From the NCBI GenBank assembly GCA_010909165.1, contig VJWM01000116.1:806001-870000 (forward strand): 64,000 nucleotides of DNA, in the 5' to 3' direction. Of the stretch, positions 46,355 through 57,898 are shown in pieces. A model generated the notes under the pieces. It was not told the DNA's origin, made no database searches, and saw only the letters and a program-made list of their open reading frames with translations. The position numbers and the translations under genes are program-made. Each line of letters starts with the position of its first letter. Position 1 is the stretch's first letter. The stretch is from Anthoceros angustus (taxonomy: Eukaryota > Streptophyta > Anthocerotopsida > Anthocerotales > Anthocerotaceae).

Positions 46355-46689
46355 TTGATGTCAACTCCTGAGAATATTATTTATATTATTAATGTTTTTT
46401 AATCTTGGATTTCCTACATCCTCCTGTTCTGCCCTGGTTGATGGGGCGCGCACGCAACGACGGGCGAAGTGCACCCGGCGAAGATTGAACAGCGTCTTGT
46501 CTTGAACAACTCCATGACAAAACCAGCTGCATGAAGAGCTAATCACAGCATGTCCTAATGACGTTGTCGATACTTTCTTGTGCCCACATGACGGTTTCTA
46601 TGAACCACCTACTGGGATGGAATGCTTTACTCCAAGAATGAAGACTCTGGAAAGGGTGGTGGAGTAAGGGTTATAAAATGAAATTTTTT
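46355..46689. other. spacer, nothing recognised
   Basis: No credible frame, repeat or RNA gene is visible upstream of the tRNA. Confidence 0.45.
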
Positions 46690-47460
46690 CACGGATCATA
46701 GAGGAGAAAGTTATAAATTTGGAAAATTATTTCAATTCATTGAAACAAGTTTTACCTATATAGTTGGAGAAGCTTACTAGTAAAAATCTCTTGGGGATTA
46801 ATGATCCCCCTGCTCCTTCTTGTCCTGGTGGCAACACAGTATCAGAAGTTGTTTCCGAGACGACGGACCGTACTCGCCTCGCTTTGAACTTGAGAATTTC
46901 TGGTCTTGGTAATGATATTGTTGCAAAGGAGTTTCTCAAAAGGCTAGAGGTCGATGTGGTCGTTCTTCGAGCCTTCTGGCTTGGAAAGGATTCTGGTAGG
47001 GAGCGCATATTGATTATGACTTTTCACTCTACGGATGATCGCCCCAGGTTATGAAGGCTAGGTCTATGTTACGGACAACTCAATTATATATCAATGAGAA
47101 TCCTACACCATTGCAATGGAAGACTAAGAAGGAGAAGTTACTCGCTTTCAGAGCAGCTTGTGCTGCAGGTCAAGTGGCTTTCTTCGTGGGAATGAATTGG
47201 TGGTGTTTGGGAATGAATTGGTGGTGTTTGGGAATGAATTGGTGGTGTTTGGGAATGAATTGGTGGTGTTTGGCCCTTGTTCACGCAATTTCATTGACAC
47301 TGTTGATTGATTGAAGAGTATTTATCTTATTAAAATTTTACCTTTATATTAGTCCAGACTATTTTACCACAATTTATGTAGTTATCATATTTCAGTCCCA
47401 TGATGGAAATCCGTCCTCATTGAACTTAAATAAAATTCTTCTTCTTCTAAACGTAAAAGA
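46690..47460 (+). mobile_element. non-LTR retrotransposon remnant (LINE family 1), copy 2
   Basis: Plus-strand counterpart of 6510-7305. The frame at 46764-47054 has EKLTSKNLLGINDPPAP, LNLRISGLGNDIVAKEFL and RILIMTFHSTDDR. The next frame continues MKARSMLRTTQLYINENPTP and FRAACAAGQVAFF, a layout seen in the C-terminal domain of LINE ORF1-type proteins. The C-terminal end is followed by four copies of a 21-bp repeat (47188-47271); copy 1 has a single copy of it. The 3' tail at 47396-47460 carries the hairpin word (gatggaaatccgtc) and a TTCTTCTT-rich end. Confidence 0.55.
47188..47271 (+). repeat. 21-bp tandem repeat, four copies
   Basis: Four perfect units of gggaatgaattggtggtgttt inside LINE family 1 copy 2. 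The period is a multiple of three, so it extends the frame as a repeated GMNWWCL peptide. Confidence 0.95.
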
Positions 47461-47930
47461 GTCGAGGACCTCTGTACCTCCGGGACATACTCACACAACG
47501 AGTTATTATAAATCCTTTCAAAAGAGTGCTGCATTTGGACCAGGAAAAAAAAATAAAAAAAACCTCACTACCTAATACCTATGTGTGTCCAAATGGCTAA
47601 GGCCAAATGGACACACATTTATAAGAACGTCCTGGTTAAGCATCCTAAGCATCCTATGATTAAGCATCCTGAGCTTAGATCCGTACTTAGATGGGGTGTC
47701 TAAAGGGAGTGAATGCCCTTGGTGCAAGTAGCTTAGGCACACTATGTACAAGTTGTTAAGTACTAAGTCCCAATGATGGCAATCCGTCCTTGCCTGAGTG
47801 AATGCGCTTGGTGCAAGTAGCTTAGGCACACCATGGTACAAGTTGTTAAGTACCAAGTCCCATGACGGAAATCCGTCCTTAGTCGACTTCAATGAAATGC
47901 TATTTCTTCTTCTATCTATGTACATGAAAT
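47461..47930. repeat. two tandem LINE family 1 tails
   Basis: 47710-47790 and 47800-47880 are two copies of a unit with 'tgcaagtagcttaggcacac' and 'acaagttgttaagtac.aagtccca'. Each ends in the hairpin word (gatggcaatccgtcc at about 47775, gacggaaatccgtcc at about 47866). The second continues into 'gaaatgctatttcttcttct', the tail also seen at 47396-47460 and 6510-6570. Confidence 0.6.
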
Positions 47931-48014
47931 ATGTTAGGGCGAAATTCTGGTCCCTGGCCAGTTGCACAATTCCGAAGGCTCCTCGTGACAAATGGAGCAC
48001 CGACGCTCGCAAGG

Positions 48015-50043
48015 ATGGAAGACCGCGAGAATTCGAAGCTGCTCGAATGGGCATCCTCCAGAGGCATCACCGATGCTCCACTCGAACCCTCTTCATGCGC
48101 GTGCTCGATGTGTGTATGCGGCGGCCTGGGCTTCTCTTTGCGGATTGCTTCCTTTCCTCTAGCTGGCGGGTAACCTTGGCTCGTCATTTTCCTGGCTCTT
48201 GTGGGATTTGAGCTGTGACGTGTCAACGTCTGGTCTGATTATGTGATGAGCTGAAGTCTGGAATGAGCAGGAGGGGACTTGCGGCTGTTCGAGCCCTCCA
48301 AGATGGTGAATTGATTCTTCGGGTGCCGGATGCAGCTCTTATGAGCCTACGGAGTGCCAGGGAGGACACTGTCCTGGCTCAAGCACTAGGCAAATATCCG
48401 AGGTTGTCATCTGTACAGGTCTGTTGTTGCTTCCTTTGGTGTCTGCTTTTCATATGGGCTTGAGTGCTGAAACCTTCCTCAATTATGGCAAACTTATCTC
48501 AAACTGTTGGGCGCGTTCATGCCCAGGCTGTTGCAGATTCTCACAGTTCACCTTCTGCAAGAGACCTCCAAAAAAGAGGAGTCGAAATGGTACCCTTACC
48601 TGCTGCATCTTCCTAGAGTTCATCATACCCTGGCACATTTTTCTGATGATGAAGCCGAGGCGTTGCAGGTGATTTTCTGGTTCCCTCTTTGCACACTTTC
48701 TTCTCTCAGAAGCCTGCTGTAACTGCTGAAAGTTGATGTCCTCCCCAGGTGGAGGAGGCCGTGTGGGCGGCAAAGCAGGCTGCAATTCAAGTTCGACAAT
48801 CATGGCTGGAAGCACTGGGTCTACTGAAGGAGTTGAAATTGCAATCCAAGTTTCTGAGTCTGAAAGCCTGGCTTTGGGCTGCTGCGACTGTGAGTGAAAT
48901 GTAGTCTTGCATGTTCAGTGTAGCCCCAGCCTTGAGCATTTAGCTGCTTCAGCACAATATGAGATGGAATGACAGTGCAGGGAGTTTGTTTTATTTGATG
49001 CAGTTTGTTTTATTTGATGTGCTTAGATTTCTTCTCGCACACTTCACGTACCCTGGGATGAGGCAGGCACACTCTGCCCTGTGGGCGACTTGTTCAATTA
49101 CGCTCCTCCTGGTGCTAGAGTTACGGGCAAAGCAAGACAAGGGGACGACAGTCTGACACAATGCTCAGGCTGTAAGTGCCAAAACCAAGCGGGAACGGAC
49201 GTTTCCACTTGTAGCTGCATCGAAGATTATGAGTCTGGAGGCGAAGATGATGGCGATGGTTTGGAACTGAAAGAGAGGCTCAGAGATGGTGGGTACGAGG
49301 ATGGATGTCATGCTTTCTGCTTCTATGCACGGCAGCATTACAAGGAAGGTGAACAGGTAAGCGATCAGCAATACCCGTTACCATTTCCTTTTTTAGTTCC
49401 TTCACCTCCTCATGTTCATCGTTGGGGGTGTCAGGTCCTCCTGTGCTATGGTCAGTACAACAACATCGAGCTTCTGGAGCACTACGGCTTTCTGCTGCCA
49501 GACAACCCAAACAACAATATTCACATTCCCTTGCCCTTGCCTTCAGAGTTTGGCAACGACAGGAACACATCCTGGCTTTCCCATGTGCAGCCTGGCGACA
49601 TCTACCTTCGAGTCGATGGAAGGCCTTCATTTTCGTTACTTTCAGCTCTTCGCCTCCTGGCTGCCCCTCCCGTGCTGAGGAGGGCGCGCAGCCATTTGGC
49701 CATGTCAGGCATGCAGATCTCCCCCCAGTCCGACCTCGCGGTCTACCAGTGGCTCGAGAAGAGGTGTCAGTCACTGCTTGCGAACCTGCCGACAGATATA
49801 CGTCAAGACAGAGAGCTTCTCAGTATGATCAATACCTGCGAGACAGGCGACACTCTCGGCTCTTGTGGCTGCCCAGCTGATCAGGACTTGAGTAAGCCAT
49901 CTTTGCCATCACACAAGGGACGGTCCGAATTAGAGAGGTGGAAGCTTGCGGTTCTGTGGAGACTAGGGTACAAACAGGTTTTGCTTGGTTGCGTGGCGCA
50001 TTGTGGCAGAAAAATCTGTGTGTTGCAAAGGCAGCCTGCGTAG
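48015..50043 (+). CDS. SET-domain protein, SDG40-like
   Basis: Six exons (48015-48169, 48271-48418, 48537-48668, 48749-48889, 49027-49356, 49435-50043) encode 504 residues. The SET domain is of the Rubisco LSMT/SETD type: GGRGLAAVRALQDGELILRVP at its start, PVGDLFNYAPPGA, then QVLLCYGQYNNIELLEHYGF with the SAM and lysine-channel residues. After it comes a helical substrate-binding region (PSFSLLSALRLLA, LEKRCQSLLANLPT). Order and length match Arabidopsis SDG40, a plant protein-lysine methyltransferase candidate without a settled substrate. Oddities: the N-terminal segment is Cys-rich (CACSMCVCGG), and a Cys-rich insertion (CSGCKCQ..CSC) plus an acidic stretch lies between the GDLFNYA motif and the last SET motif. 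Introns are 70-140 bp. Confidence 0.85.
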
Positions 50044-50155
50044 TTCAGCAGTAACATGAACTGAAGTCAGACGTTGCCCTGTCTTTAGGTGCATGCATTC
50101 TATGAAATCCTTCTACACAGACTATACTTGTAGGCCGAGCTCTCCGTTTCGCTCG

Positions 50156-50385
50156 TTTGTTAGGGATGTACCTCATTGTTAGGGATGCACCTCATTGAAA
50201 GGGATGCACCTCATTGAAAGGGATGCACCAAGGGATGCACCTCATTGTCAGGGATGCACCTCATTGTCAGGGATGCACCTCATTGTAAGGGATGCACCTC
50301 ATTGTAAGGGATGCACCTCATTGTAAGGGATGCACCTCATTGTAAGGGATGCACCTCATAGTCAGGGATGCACCTCCGATGTATT
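50156..50385. repeat. roughly 20-bp minisatellite
   Basis: About eleven copies of 'agggatgcacctcattg' with variable 3-base spacers (gtt, aa, gtc, gta) that themselves occur in runs. One unit is shortened (gcaccaagggatgcacc). It lies 110 bases after the SET gene stop. It is not CRISPR: there is no unique spacer. Confidence 0.9.
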
Positions 50386-50967
50386 CACGTATGCACTCGT
50401 TCAAGGTAACGCTTATGTCAAAGGAGCTAACTCGGTCACTCATCCGACACCAGATTACCGTCCCCTCGCGTTACATCCTCCAGACTCCAAACCCACAATG
50501 GCATCCTCCCCTCGTTAAAATAAAGAGCTAGTCGGTGCCATATTTCTCAGGACCTATAGTATTCCGTCCTTCCGCTCATTCCTTGAGGACTGCAGTTCCG
50601 AAACTATGGCGTGCGAAGAAGAAGCACATTCTGCCTCAGCTTAGAAAATTTTCAGTGGGCAACTCCGAAATTGCATGCCAGTAAGAAGCACCCCGGCATC
50701 GAAGCACTTTCAAAGTGGCTCGGAAGCCGCTGCACGTAAGCAGCGTCTTCTGCTGCGGCCAGCATGCCAAAAACCAACTCGGCCATGTTGACTCTGTGTC
50801 ACAGCTTGTCAGAGCTGTTGGCGACTTTCTGCTTGAGCGCCGAGGAAAAGAATTTCATATGCAAGATCAAGCTCTTCACATCAAAACGGTTTTGCCTACC
50901 TATCTCCTCTACATCAGGAAGCTACATCAAGGCACACGAGGAGGGAAGTGAAGGGAGTTCAGTGAAT
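50386..50967. other. spacer, nothing recognised
   Basis: Short overlapping frames without domains; includes the 3' side of the PCD gene. Confidence 0.45.
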
Positions 50968-51654
50968 TCAGCCTGACGATGCAGGCTGCGCAGCGACTGA
51001 GGACCTGCGCAAGAGATGATCAACATTCAGCTCATTGATTTTGGCAGCCAGGATGAAGTCGTTCTCGGTCAAGCCTCCCACAGCATGCGTGCTGATGTCT
51101 ATGCTGACCTTGTTCCAGCCAACAAGGTGAAGGTCAGGGTGATGCCCTTGCTCCTCCGCAACCTCAGCCACATGCTTGAACAGCTCCAGGCCTTTAAGAA
51201 AGGTTTTCGACTTCCAGGCCCGGTGCAAGCAGAGCGCGCTGTCTTTGGGATCCTCCACGAGCTCCCATCCGGGAACCTGCGGCAGCAGCAACTCCGCCAA
51301 CTCCCGCCTCATCGGCCGCAACGATTTAGCCTCGCATGGCACGCACTTCTTCTTGCTCAGCGCAGGCAACGCCTGCTCCTCGGGCTGGCCTGCGCTGCTC
51401 CTAGCCTGCATCTTCGTTACCGGCACCTGCAATTTCCACACCGTCCGCGTTTGCCGCAGCTGCACGCTCAAGCCATTGCGATGCGCAGCAGACACCGAGG
51501 CCACGCACGGTGCGCAGCGTGCCAGCACGCCCCCGATCATCATCATCCCGCTCAGGCGCCTCAAGCACAACTGCTCAAATCGCTTGATCCACTCACCCTG
51601 CCAAGTGTGGAACTGATCTGGCTCAGCTGCCGTGTCACTCTTTGACAGTCTCAC
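50968..51654 (-). CDS. PCD: pterin-4a-carbinolamine dehydratase (PCD), organelle-targeted
   Basis: 228 residues if begun at 51654; a Met cluster at residue 37 (MMMIGG) is an alternative and perhaps more likely start. The C-terminal roughly 110 residues are a full PCD/DCoH domain: KKKCVPCEAKSLRPM, VPGWELVEDP, then the active-site segment GHHPDLHLVGW with the paired histidines, and THAVGGLTENDFILAAKI. PCD dehydrates 4a-hydroxy-tetrahydropterins to recycle the cofactor of aromatic amino-acid hydroxylases. The KKCVPC lead-in matches the mitochondrial-type plant PCD rather than the plastid RAF2 relative. The N-terminal region is rich in R, S and A, as expected of a transit peptide. It is intronless. 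A LINE family 2 copy ends about 14 bases upstream of the longest start. Confidence 0.9.
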   Translation of the reverse strand: MRLSKSDTAAEPDQFHTWQGEWIKRFEQLCLRRLSGMMMIGGVLARCAPCVASVSAAHRNGLSVQLRQTRTVWKLQVPVTKMQARSSAGQPEEQALPALSKKKCVPCEAKSLRPMRRELAELLLPQVPGWELVEDPKDSALCLHRAWKSKTFLKGLELFKHVAEVAEEQGHHPDLHLVGWNKVSIDISTHAVGGLTENDFILAAKINELNVDHLLRRSSVAAQPASSG

Positions 51655-51667
51655 GGAATCCGTAATC

Positions 51668-52510
51668 TTTGTTTAATAAAGGAAAACGATGGGAAGAAGC
51701 CCATCCAACACGACAACAAGGAGGACCCCGAGGGTGAGGATGAAAAGGAGCAACTAAGGGACCTAAAGCTATAAGCGGATCCCAAAACATCATATGCAGA
51801 ACGAACAAAATGCCTGCAAACCATGAGAAATGTCACCCGCGATCGCCGCCTTGTGAAGGATTACCGTCGAGAGAGCTCTTTGAAGGACAATGGAGACCCG
51901 CTGTCTCAAGTAAGTTGTGAAATATGAAAAGGATAGCCCCGCACCATGCTTACGGGCATGGTAGGATTTAGCACAGGACTTGAGAAATTTATCGAAGTTC
52001 TCAGCCATTGCCCCATACGTCTCAAGTGTGAGCGGAATAAAGAGGCGGCCTGCTTGCATTCCATTGTACTTTCTGACCTTGAGAGCTGCAGCTCCAGTGG
52101 CAGCCCAACCAGGACAGTTAGTGATGACCTGAGCGGAGATGTTGTATGAAGAGTGTAGCCTCGCTCCCTCTAGGCCATGTAGCTATGACATTTCCAGACT
52201 GCGTGTGGTGTGTCTTGACCCCATGGGGACAACGAGCAAGGTGTACCCCAGAGTCATCGAGGGCCGAGCCGCACTCGCAGGTAAGGAGGGAGGATGCCAC
52301 AAGCTGGAGTAGGCCAAGACGGAATCGCATCACAGTGGTGAAGGTGGTGGGTGCAATGACAAAACCCCGAATACATGGACGAGCTAGAAGCCAAGCGCCT
52401 GCGTCCCTACCAGAACAAGAGCGAAGCCGAGCTCTCGTAGACCTGGGGATGGAGGAGTCCAAGAGGACAGACTTGAAAGCTTGGCTGAGCTGCTTCTCAA
52501 GCAAGGACGC
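51668..52510 (-). mobile_element. LINE-type element family 2, copy B
   Basis: Most continuous copy of the family. On the minus strand it reads, with frameshifts, LRSCSGRDAGAWLLARP, FRLGLLQLVASSLLTCECGS, the LDDSGVHLARCPHG motif, then ETYGAMAENFDKFLKSCAKS and YLRQRVSIVLQRAL. The C.CG...D..G.H...C.HG zinc-like motif followed by this tail is typical of the region after the reverse transcriptase in a branch of non-LTR elements. The 3' end (minus strand) is gcttcttcccatcgttttcctttattaaac at 51668-51700. It lies directly upstream of the PCD gene and on the same strand. Confidence 0.65.
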
Positions 52511-54860
52511 CTGCTATGGGGCCACTTTTGCTAGCGGACTAGCAGGGTGCATACTTTTAACCCAATGTCATTATTGTACTGGGGTTCATTCCACAGGGAA
52601 TGGACTCGTGCTTATTCTGCCGAAATTCCACAACTCGTCGCCTAAACGGACTTCATCATGTTAGGGCGAGAACCGCAGAGCCTAGGCGTGTGCCATACAG
52701 CAACTCAAAGGACCAGACACGCAACCCACCGGATCTTCCCATGAGGCTTCGCTTAGGATGTCTCAAAACACCGTTTAAGGTCCGGCGGACCAGAATAGGT
52801 TTAACGATGCGCTCCTTCATCGGTCTCCGTACGCACCCGTCACCGCGCACAAACCTCCTTATTCTCCAACTCACAACTCTATACTCAGCTCAACACTACT
52901 CCAACACGACGCCCATGCCCATAACGCCTTTCCTCCTTCTTCCACACTCCCACACAGCTAGTATCATAAACACCAACACGCCGACGTATTGACACCAGAC
53001 CGCCTTTGCTCCTTCCGACTGCTTCACCTTCAGTGAGGTGGTGGCTTCCTAGCCTGTAACCCCACCGCCTCCGTTCTAGCAGCCTCTTGGGCTGGCTTCC
53101 ACATGGAGGGATCACCTTGAAGCGCTCTTCGATCCTTTTGACAGTTTCACGTTCCGCGGAGTAGTGGCTTCGCAACCTTCAACCCCGAGGCCTCCGTTCT
53201 AACAGCCTCCAGGGATGGCCTCGCGCCAAGGGAGCACCCTCGAGTGCCACCTGAGCTCAAGACTGGTCCCAATTTGCATCCCCCAAGCATGTTAGTGGAG
53301 CTCGTCCTCAAAGCTCTCGACACATCCCGTTAGCACCAATCAATCCTGCAAGGTGACGCAAGAATACACTCAGCTCCTCGAGCGCAAGACGGCGAGAGCA
53401 CACATAGCCCAAAATTGGCATAAGGGACAGTCTTCGGGTCTTGGGCGCCCAGGCCTCCTTATATACCCCCCCACATCCTAATCTAACCCGCCTATATATG
53501 TACCCTAGCCCTAGGCAGTTGCAACCGCCAGGCCATAACTCATCATTCCGCCGGCCTTCTTCCACCGGCCTGCACCCCATGCCGCCATCCGGATCTGGAC
53601 TGCCTGACCGACCATCCCGCCAAGCCATTCCCTGTCGTACCAACTCCGTCGAGGCATACTTCAACGGACTTACTCTCGCAAGCCTCCCTTTATAAGCGGA
53701 CCATATCTCCCCCTCGCCGGATCACCCCATCTCGAGAACAAATCCAGCACTTGCCAGACCTCTTCGGTCCCTAACAGATTGAAGGTCTAGGGATTGCACT
53801 CTAAGTACAATCTGGCCAAAAATGGCCTTATTGGCTGCCTCCCTATCCCTCTTAAAGAGTAACAACCCAAAAGAAACAAAACAAGCATAAAACAAGCCGC
53901 CGGGTTATGAACATCGAATTTGGCACTCTATACTTATAATCCCCTGAAACCGTTAGAGATGAAAGTTGAGAAAGGGCTCGCTTGCGGGCAAAATCACCCA
54001 CACAGCACTTGTAAGCCCCTGGACACATGATGTCCCTAAGAGTGTCCAAAATCTTCCTGTCAAACCCTTACAGGCAAGACAGATGAACCTGAGATGGGAG
54101 CACAGGCGGATGAGAAAGACACGGCTCCTAGCGAAATAGGAAGAAAGAATTCCGAAGGCCACTTGAGCATCCTCCAGGAGAGGGAGGTCCTCAACATAGG
54201 ACAGGTCTTCCTAGAGAGCCTGGTCCAAGAAGCTCCTAATGAAATTAGGGGAGCACAAACTTTCAGCCTCATCTACAGGGAACTCCCAAAATCCGTAAAC
54301 CCGGGACCGGAGCAATCTCCCTAGCAGGAAACTGCAAAGTGGGAAGGATGCGCGACGGGGACTAGACAGGGCACTTGGAGAGCTTGACCTTCAACCGGCA
54401 TTCAGCTCCGGCGTGAGGCATTCCGTATACGCTCCAGCTTTGTCACCGAAGGTTGATTCGTGGAGTTTCAGGGCTTATCTCAGCGCGAGCTGTTGTCTAT
54501 AGTTTGTCGTTGTTACTCAGTAACATGCGTTGTTATAGTAAGCTGCTCCCTCATCTCGGTTTATACATTTGTCTTTGTTGATTTGAATTCATGGATGTAT
54601 AGGGCACTTTTTGCTTCCAGGGTTTAGGGGCGGACTCAGAGCCGGATCACAGTTTCCATCCATGGTTGTGCCTCCACAGCACCTACTGACCACAACCATC
54701 CATGCTCCCAGATGCCGAAGAAGGAGAAGGAGGCGCCGGTGGCGAGATCATTGATGTTTCACGCTAAGCCAAACAGGGACACCAGGAAGCTTGCGACTAC
54801 AAGGATTCTGTATGGGTAGGCCGCAGTTGATGCGGCTGTCGGCAATGAATCACCTCAGGG
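52511..54860. repeat. degraded repeat-like DNA with a tandem duplication
   Basis: 53015-53140 and 53141-53250 are diverged tandem copies of a unit of about 120 bp (shared words 'agtggtggcttc', 'aaccc.gaggcctccgttctaacagcctc'). Frames at 52600-53175 and 53308-53664 have no domain. At 53850-54330 a minus-strand frame and its neighbours look like decayed retroelement coding DNA, but no motif is clear. Confidence 0.45.
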
Positions 54861-54867
54861 GGCAACG

Positions 54868-56883
54868 GTGGTTATGGAAAGTAGATATATGGCGGTTGCA
54901 CAAGCCGTGTTGGGAGATGGAGCGGAGTCATTGCAGGAAAAGTGGAAAGGGGAGAAGAAGAAGAGGAAAGGGAAAGGGCTGGCCAGGTCTCCTCCTTCTT
55001 GGCCCTGGAAAGCTGGTAGAGGGAAGAAGAAGTCGGTAGCAGTGGATGACAAACCCGCGGCCCCAAGTGGAGACAAGTCGGTCAAGTCGAAGCTGACAAT
55101 TGGGCGCTTCCACCATGAAGCCACACCCTTTTCCATCTTGGGTTGAGGAACTTGTACGCGCCTCTGATGGCAACAAGTTGGGAGCATCAGCAGCCAATAC
55201 CATACCCATGGAAGCAGATTTTGATGAGCAAGAAACTGAGGCGCACTGTCAGTGAGTTCATGACACAGTAGCGGGAGGTGACTCGCCATGCCAATGAAGA
55301 TGCAGTGCATCACTTGGAGGCTGCAACTCTCCCAGTGATGGCGGTGGCCATGAGCCTCAATTGCAGTGGCGGCTCATGGTACTCTTCCGGTGGTGACAAA
55401 GCCTGTCTCTTCTAAAATTGATGGGGGGCGATAAAGCGATTTTGGCAAGGTGCAAATTGAGCATCAGGGACTGCCGTCGTAGGGATAGGGACCCTGATTT
55501 CATACCTAGACCCCCAGTGTCTCCGTTTCAATTTGTGCAGATGAGAACCTTAGGGGAGACACCCTGCCAAGTTGCCACTTAGCATTAGTCTCCATTGGCG
55601 AGGTGGGGCCAGGAGTCTCTGGTCATTCATGGGAGGTGTTGGCCAAAGAGTCCTAGGGTCAAGGTGCTCCGTGCTTGCCCATCTAGTCCTCTACCTAACA
55701 ATCCCACACCTTCCTTCATGGCAGATAGTTAAGTAGATGTTGCCACCAACCTTGGTCCTCCGCAAGACCCTGTCAACGAGTGATAGTCATGCTGTTCAGG
55801 CTGATCTAACATTGGAGGTTGACCAGACATTGGTTGATTCTAAGCCTGCCCTTGCAGAAGAGTCCGCTCATGAGCAAGACCCTGAAGTGCAGATTTGTGG
55901 CAATAAGAGAGTGCACGCGGTCGGGGTGCAAGTGTAGTTAATAACTTGAATGGGGACGGAGTGTCCGATAAGAATACGGAGCGTCGAAGCAAGTCCAAGG
56001 CTAACATGTCAACTTACTACGAAGTCCCGGTCTTGAATCTGGACGAGTCCACTGGTAAGTTCAAGGCTTTCTTGAAAACCCTAATCTCACTTTATTGTTC
56101 GGTAATCTAATCTTATAGTGATCTTTGCGTGCAGGTTGGGTAGTGGAGGAGTCACACTCGCACCGAAGACTGAAGAGGAGGTTGCACTGGGCCATGTGCA
56201 AATTTATGAACCCACTCATTGAGAATTTCTCGCTGGAACTCGAAGCCACTAAAAAGTTGGTTGAGTCATCCGTGAGAGTAGAAATTGGTGGGCCGTCGGA
56301 CATGTGCAAAATTATTGATCAAATTATGTCTAAGATGGTTCGTCAATAGAAGTACAACACGGCTAGAAGTGCCAGGGAGTTCTTGGCTTTTAAAAAATCA
56401 GGCCAGTATGTGAACAAGACAATGGATTCCAAGTACTAGGAGTTAGTGTTGGAGGCTGAGCGGAGGAAGCTATCTGGGGAGGTACTGGAAAGCCAACAGA
56501 TGAGGAGTGCTCAGGAGAGGAAGACAACTATGGTGCCCAAGCCACACTCCCATCTCGGAAATAGGGGCCTTGTGGCTTACAAGAGAAGATTCAAAGTTCA
56601 GTTCAAGCGAGAACCCATGCAGGAGGAGGAGGAGGTTGTGAGAACTCGGAAGGGAGGGTGGCACAAGAAACTTGATGATTATTGAAGAGGTAAGAACATG
56701 CTGGTGCCTAAGAAGGGTTCTCGGCAGGACAACGCTGGTAAGTTGATGAATGCTTCTGTTTTGTGGAGAGAGTACACCAGATCTGGTCTTGCAATGGATA
56801 TTGCAGACATGAAGGTTATGGAAGCAATCCTTGATGAGAATCACGCACACACTTGCACAAAGCTTGTTTGTAGTATTGCTTGA
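54868..56883 (+). pseudogene. decayed gene of unknown function
   Basis: Plus-strand coding-like sequence. 54868-55146 encodes a Lys-rich stretch (LQEKWKGEKKKRKGKG) and GDKSVKSKLTIGRF. 55970-56055 (YYEVPVLNLDESTG) may splice through GTAAGT...GTGCAG to 56135 (WVVEESHSHRRLKRRLHWAM). From there one frame runs to 56883 and is interrupted by only three stops (56347, 56437, 56683), with KLVESSVRVEIGGPSDMCK, EFLAFKKSGQYV and ELVLEAERRKLSGEVL between. I do not recognise the family; a gag-like or host gene remnant is possible. The evenly open frame argues that it was coding until recently. Confidence 0.4.
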
Positions 56884-57898
56884 ATAATAGAAAGTACAAG
56901 AGAGTGTTATAAAGTGGAGGTAGTCGGTAGTTACAACCATAAGTTATTGTGACTACCATACGTGGTTGTAACTAATATAACAACTAACTACCAAAATAAC
57001 TACCTAAGGAAACTATGTAGTGCCCTAGGCATATAATAATTATTAAGTAAAGGTGCCCTAGTGAATAGTGCTCTAAACCTAGCATATTTTATCACTCCCA
57101 CTCACTATAAACTGAGGGTGATTAAATAAAGTATTTTCTTGGCTTCAAAATGAACCAAAATGGGACTAAAATCGAAAACTAGATCTTAGGTAAAAACTGA
57201 CTTAAAAGCATAAAGCAAACTTAATCCTTTAATGATAAATAGAAATGGATAATAAATAAAAACTTAAAATGGGCGGGGGCCAAACGGTTGGCCCCCATGC
57301 GTCCCCTTCCACACATGCGGGGAGCCCGCGCGCGCCACGAGCTTAGTCATGACGTGGCTATAGTGGACGCCGAAGCCAGCGTGCGCGCCTGCCATCTCAT
57401 ATGCTGCCATCGGTAGGCAAGCTCCCGATGGACCGCCCTCCGAGACACACCTACCCCTCAGCCTTCCAGAGCAGAGATGAGTGGGGCAGATTTGGCTCAA
57501 GCGCGTCTGTGGGGAGGATGAAAACCAAACACTCATGCCTTGATGCAGGAAGAAATGCCGTTGGTGCTGCGCCTACTGCTGGAAATGGAGAGAAAAGGAA
57601 CACATAGGGGGCGCCCCTGTCTTGTGAGGGAAAATGCTGTAGGAAGGAACCGCCAGATAAAGGATGTCCACTTGTGTCTGCAAGCTCATCACAGCCAAAA
57701 GGAAGAAGAAAACAACATGGAATATGTTGTGATTGTGACGTCCCTGCATCTGCAACCGCCTTGCCTGGTGTGGCACCCTAGAATCTGGAGAGGAGGAGGC
57801 TAGCGCATGCTGCTGGTGCTTCTGAGGTCGTGAGAAAAGACGAAAAGTCCACTTCTTCTGCACCCAATGAGATTGTAGATCTCTCCTCCTCATCCTCT
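56884..57898. other. AT-rich spacer then mixed sequence, no gene
   Basis: 56925-56990 holds an imperfect inverted repeat (gtagttacaacca against tggttgtaacta). The frames at 57264-57893 have no domain. Confidence 0.45.

Noticed and set aside
50156-50385. CRISPR-like array
   Set aside because: Repeats of about 17 bp are separated by only about 3 bases with no unique spacers, in a eukaryotic nuclear context; it is a minisatellite.
51016-51645. 209-residue plus-strand frame
   Set aside because: Antisense to the PCD gene; no domain.
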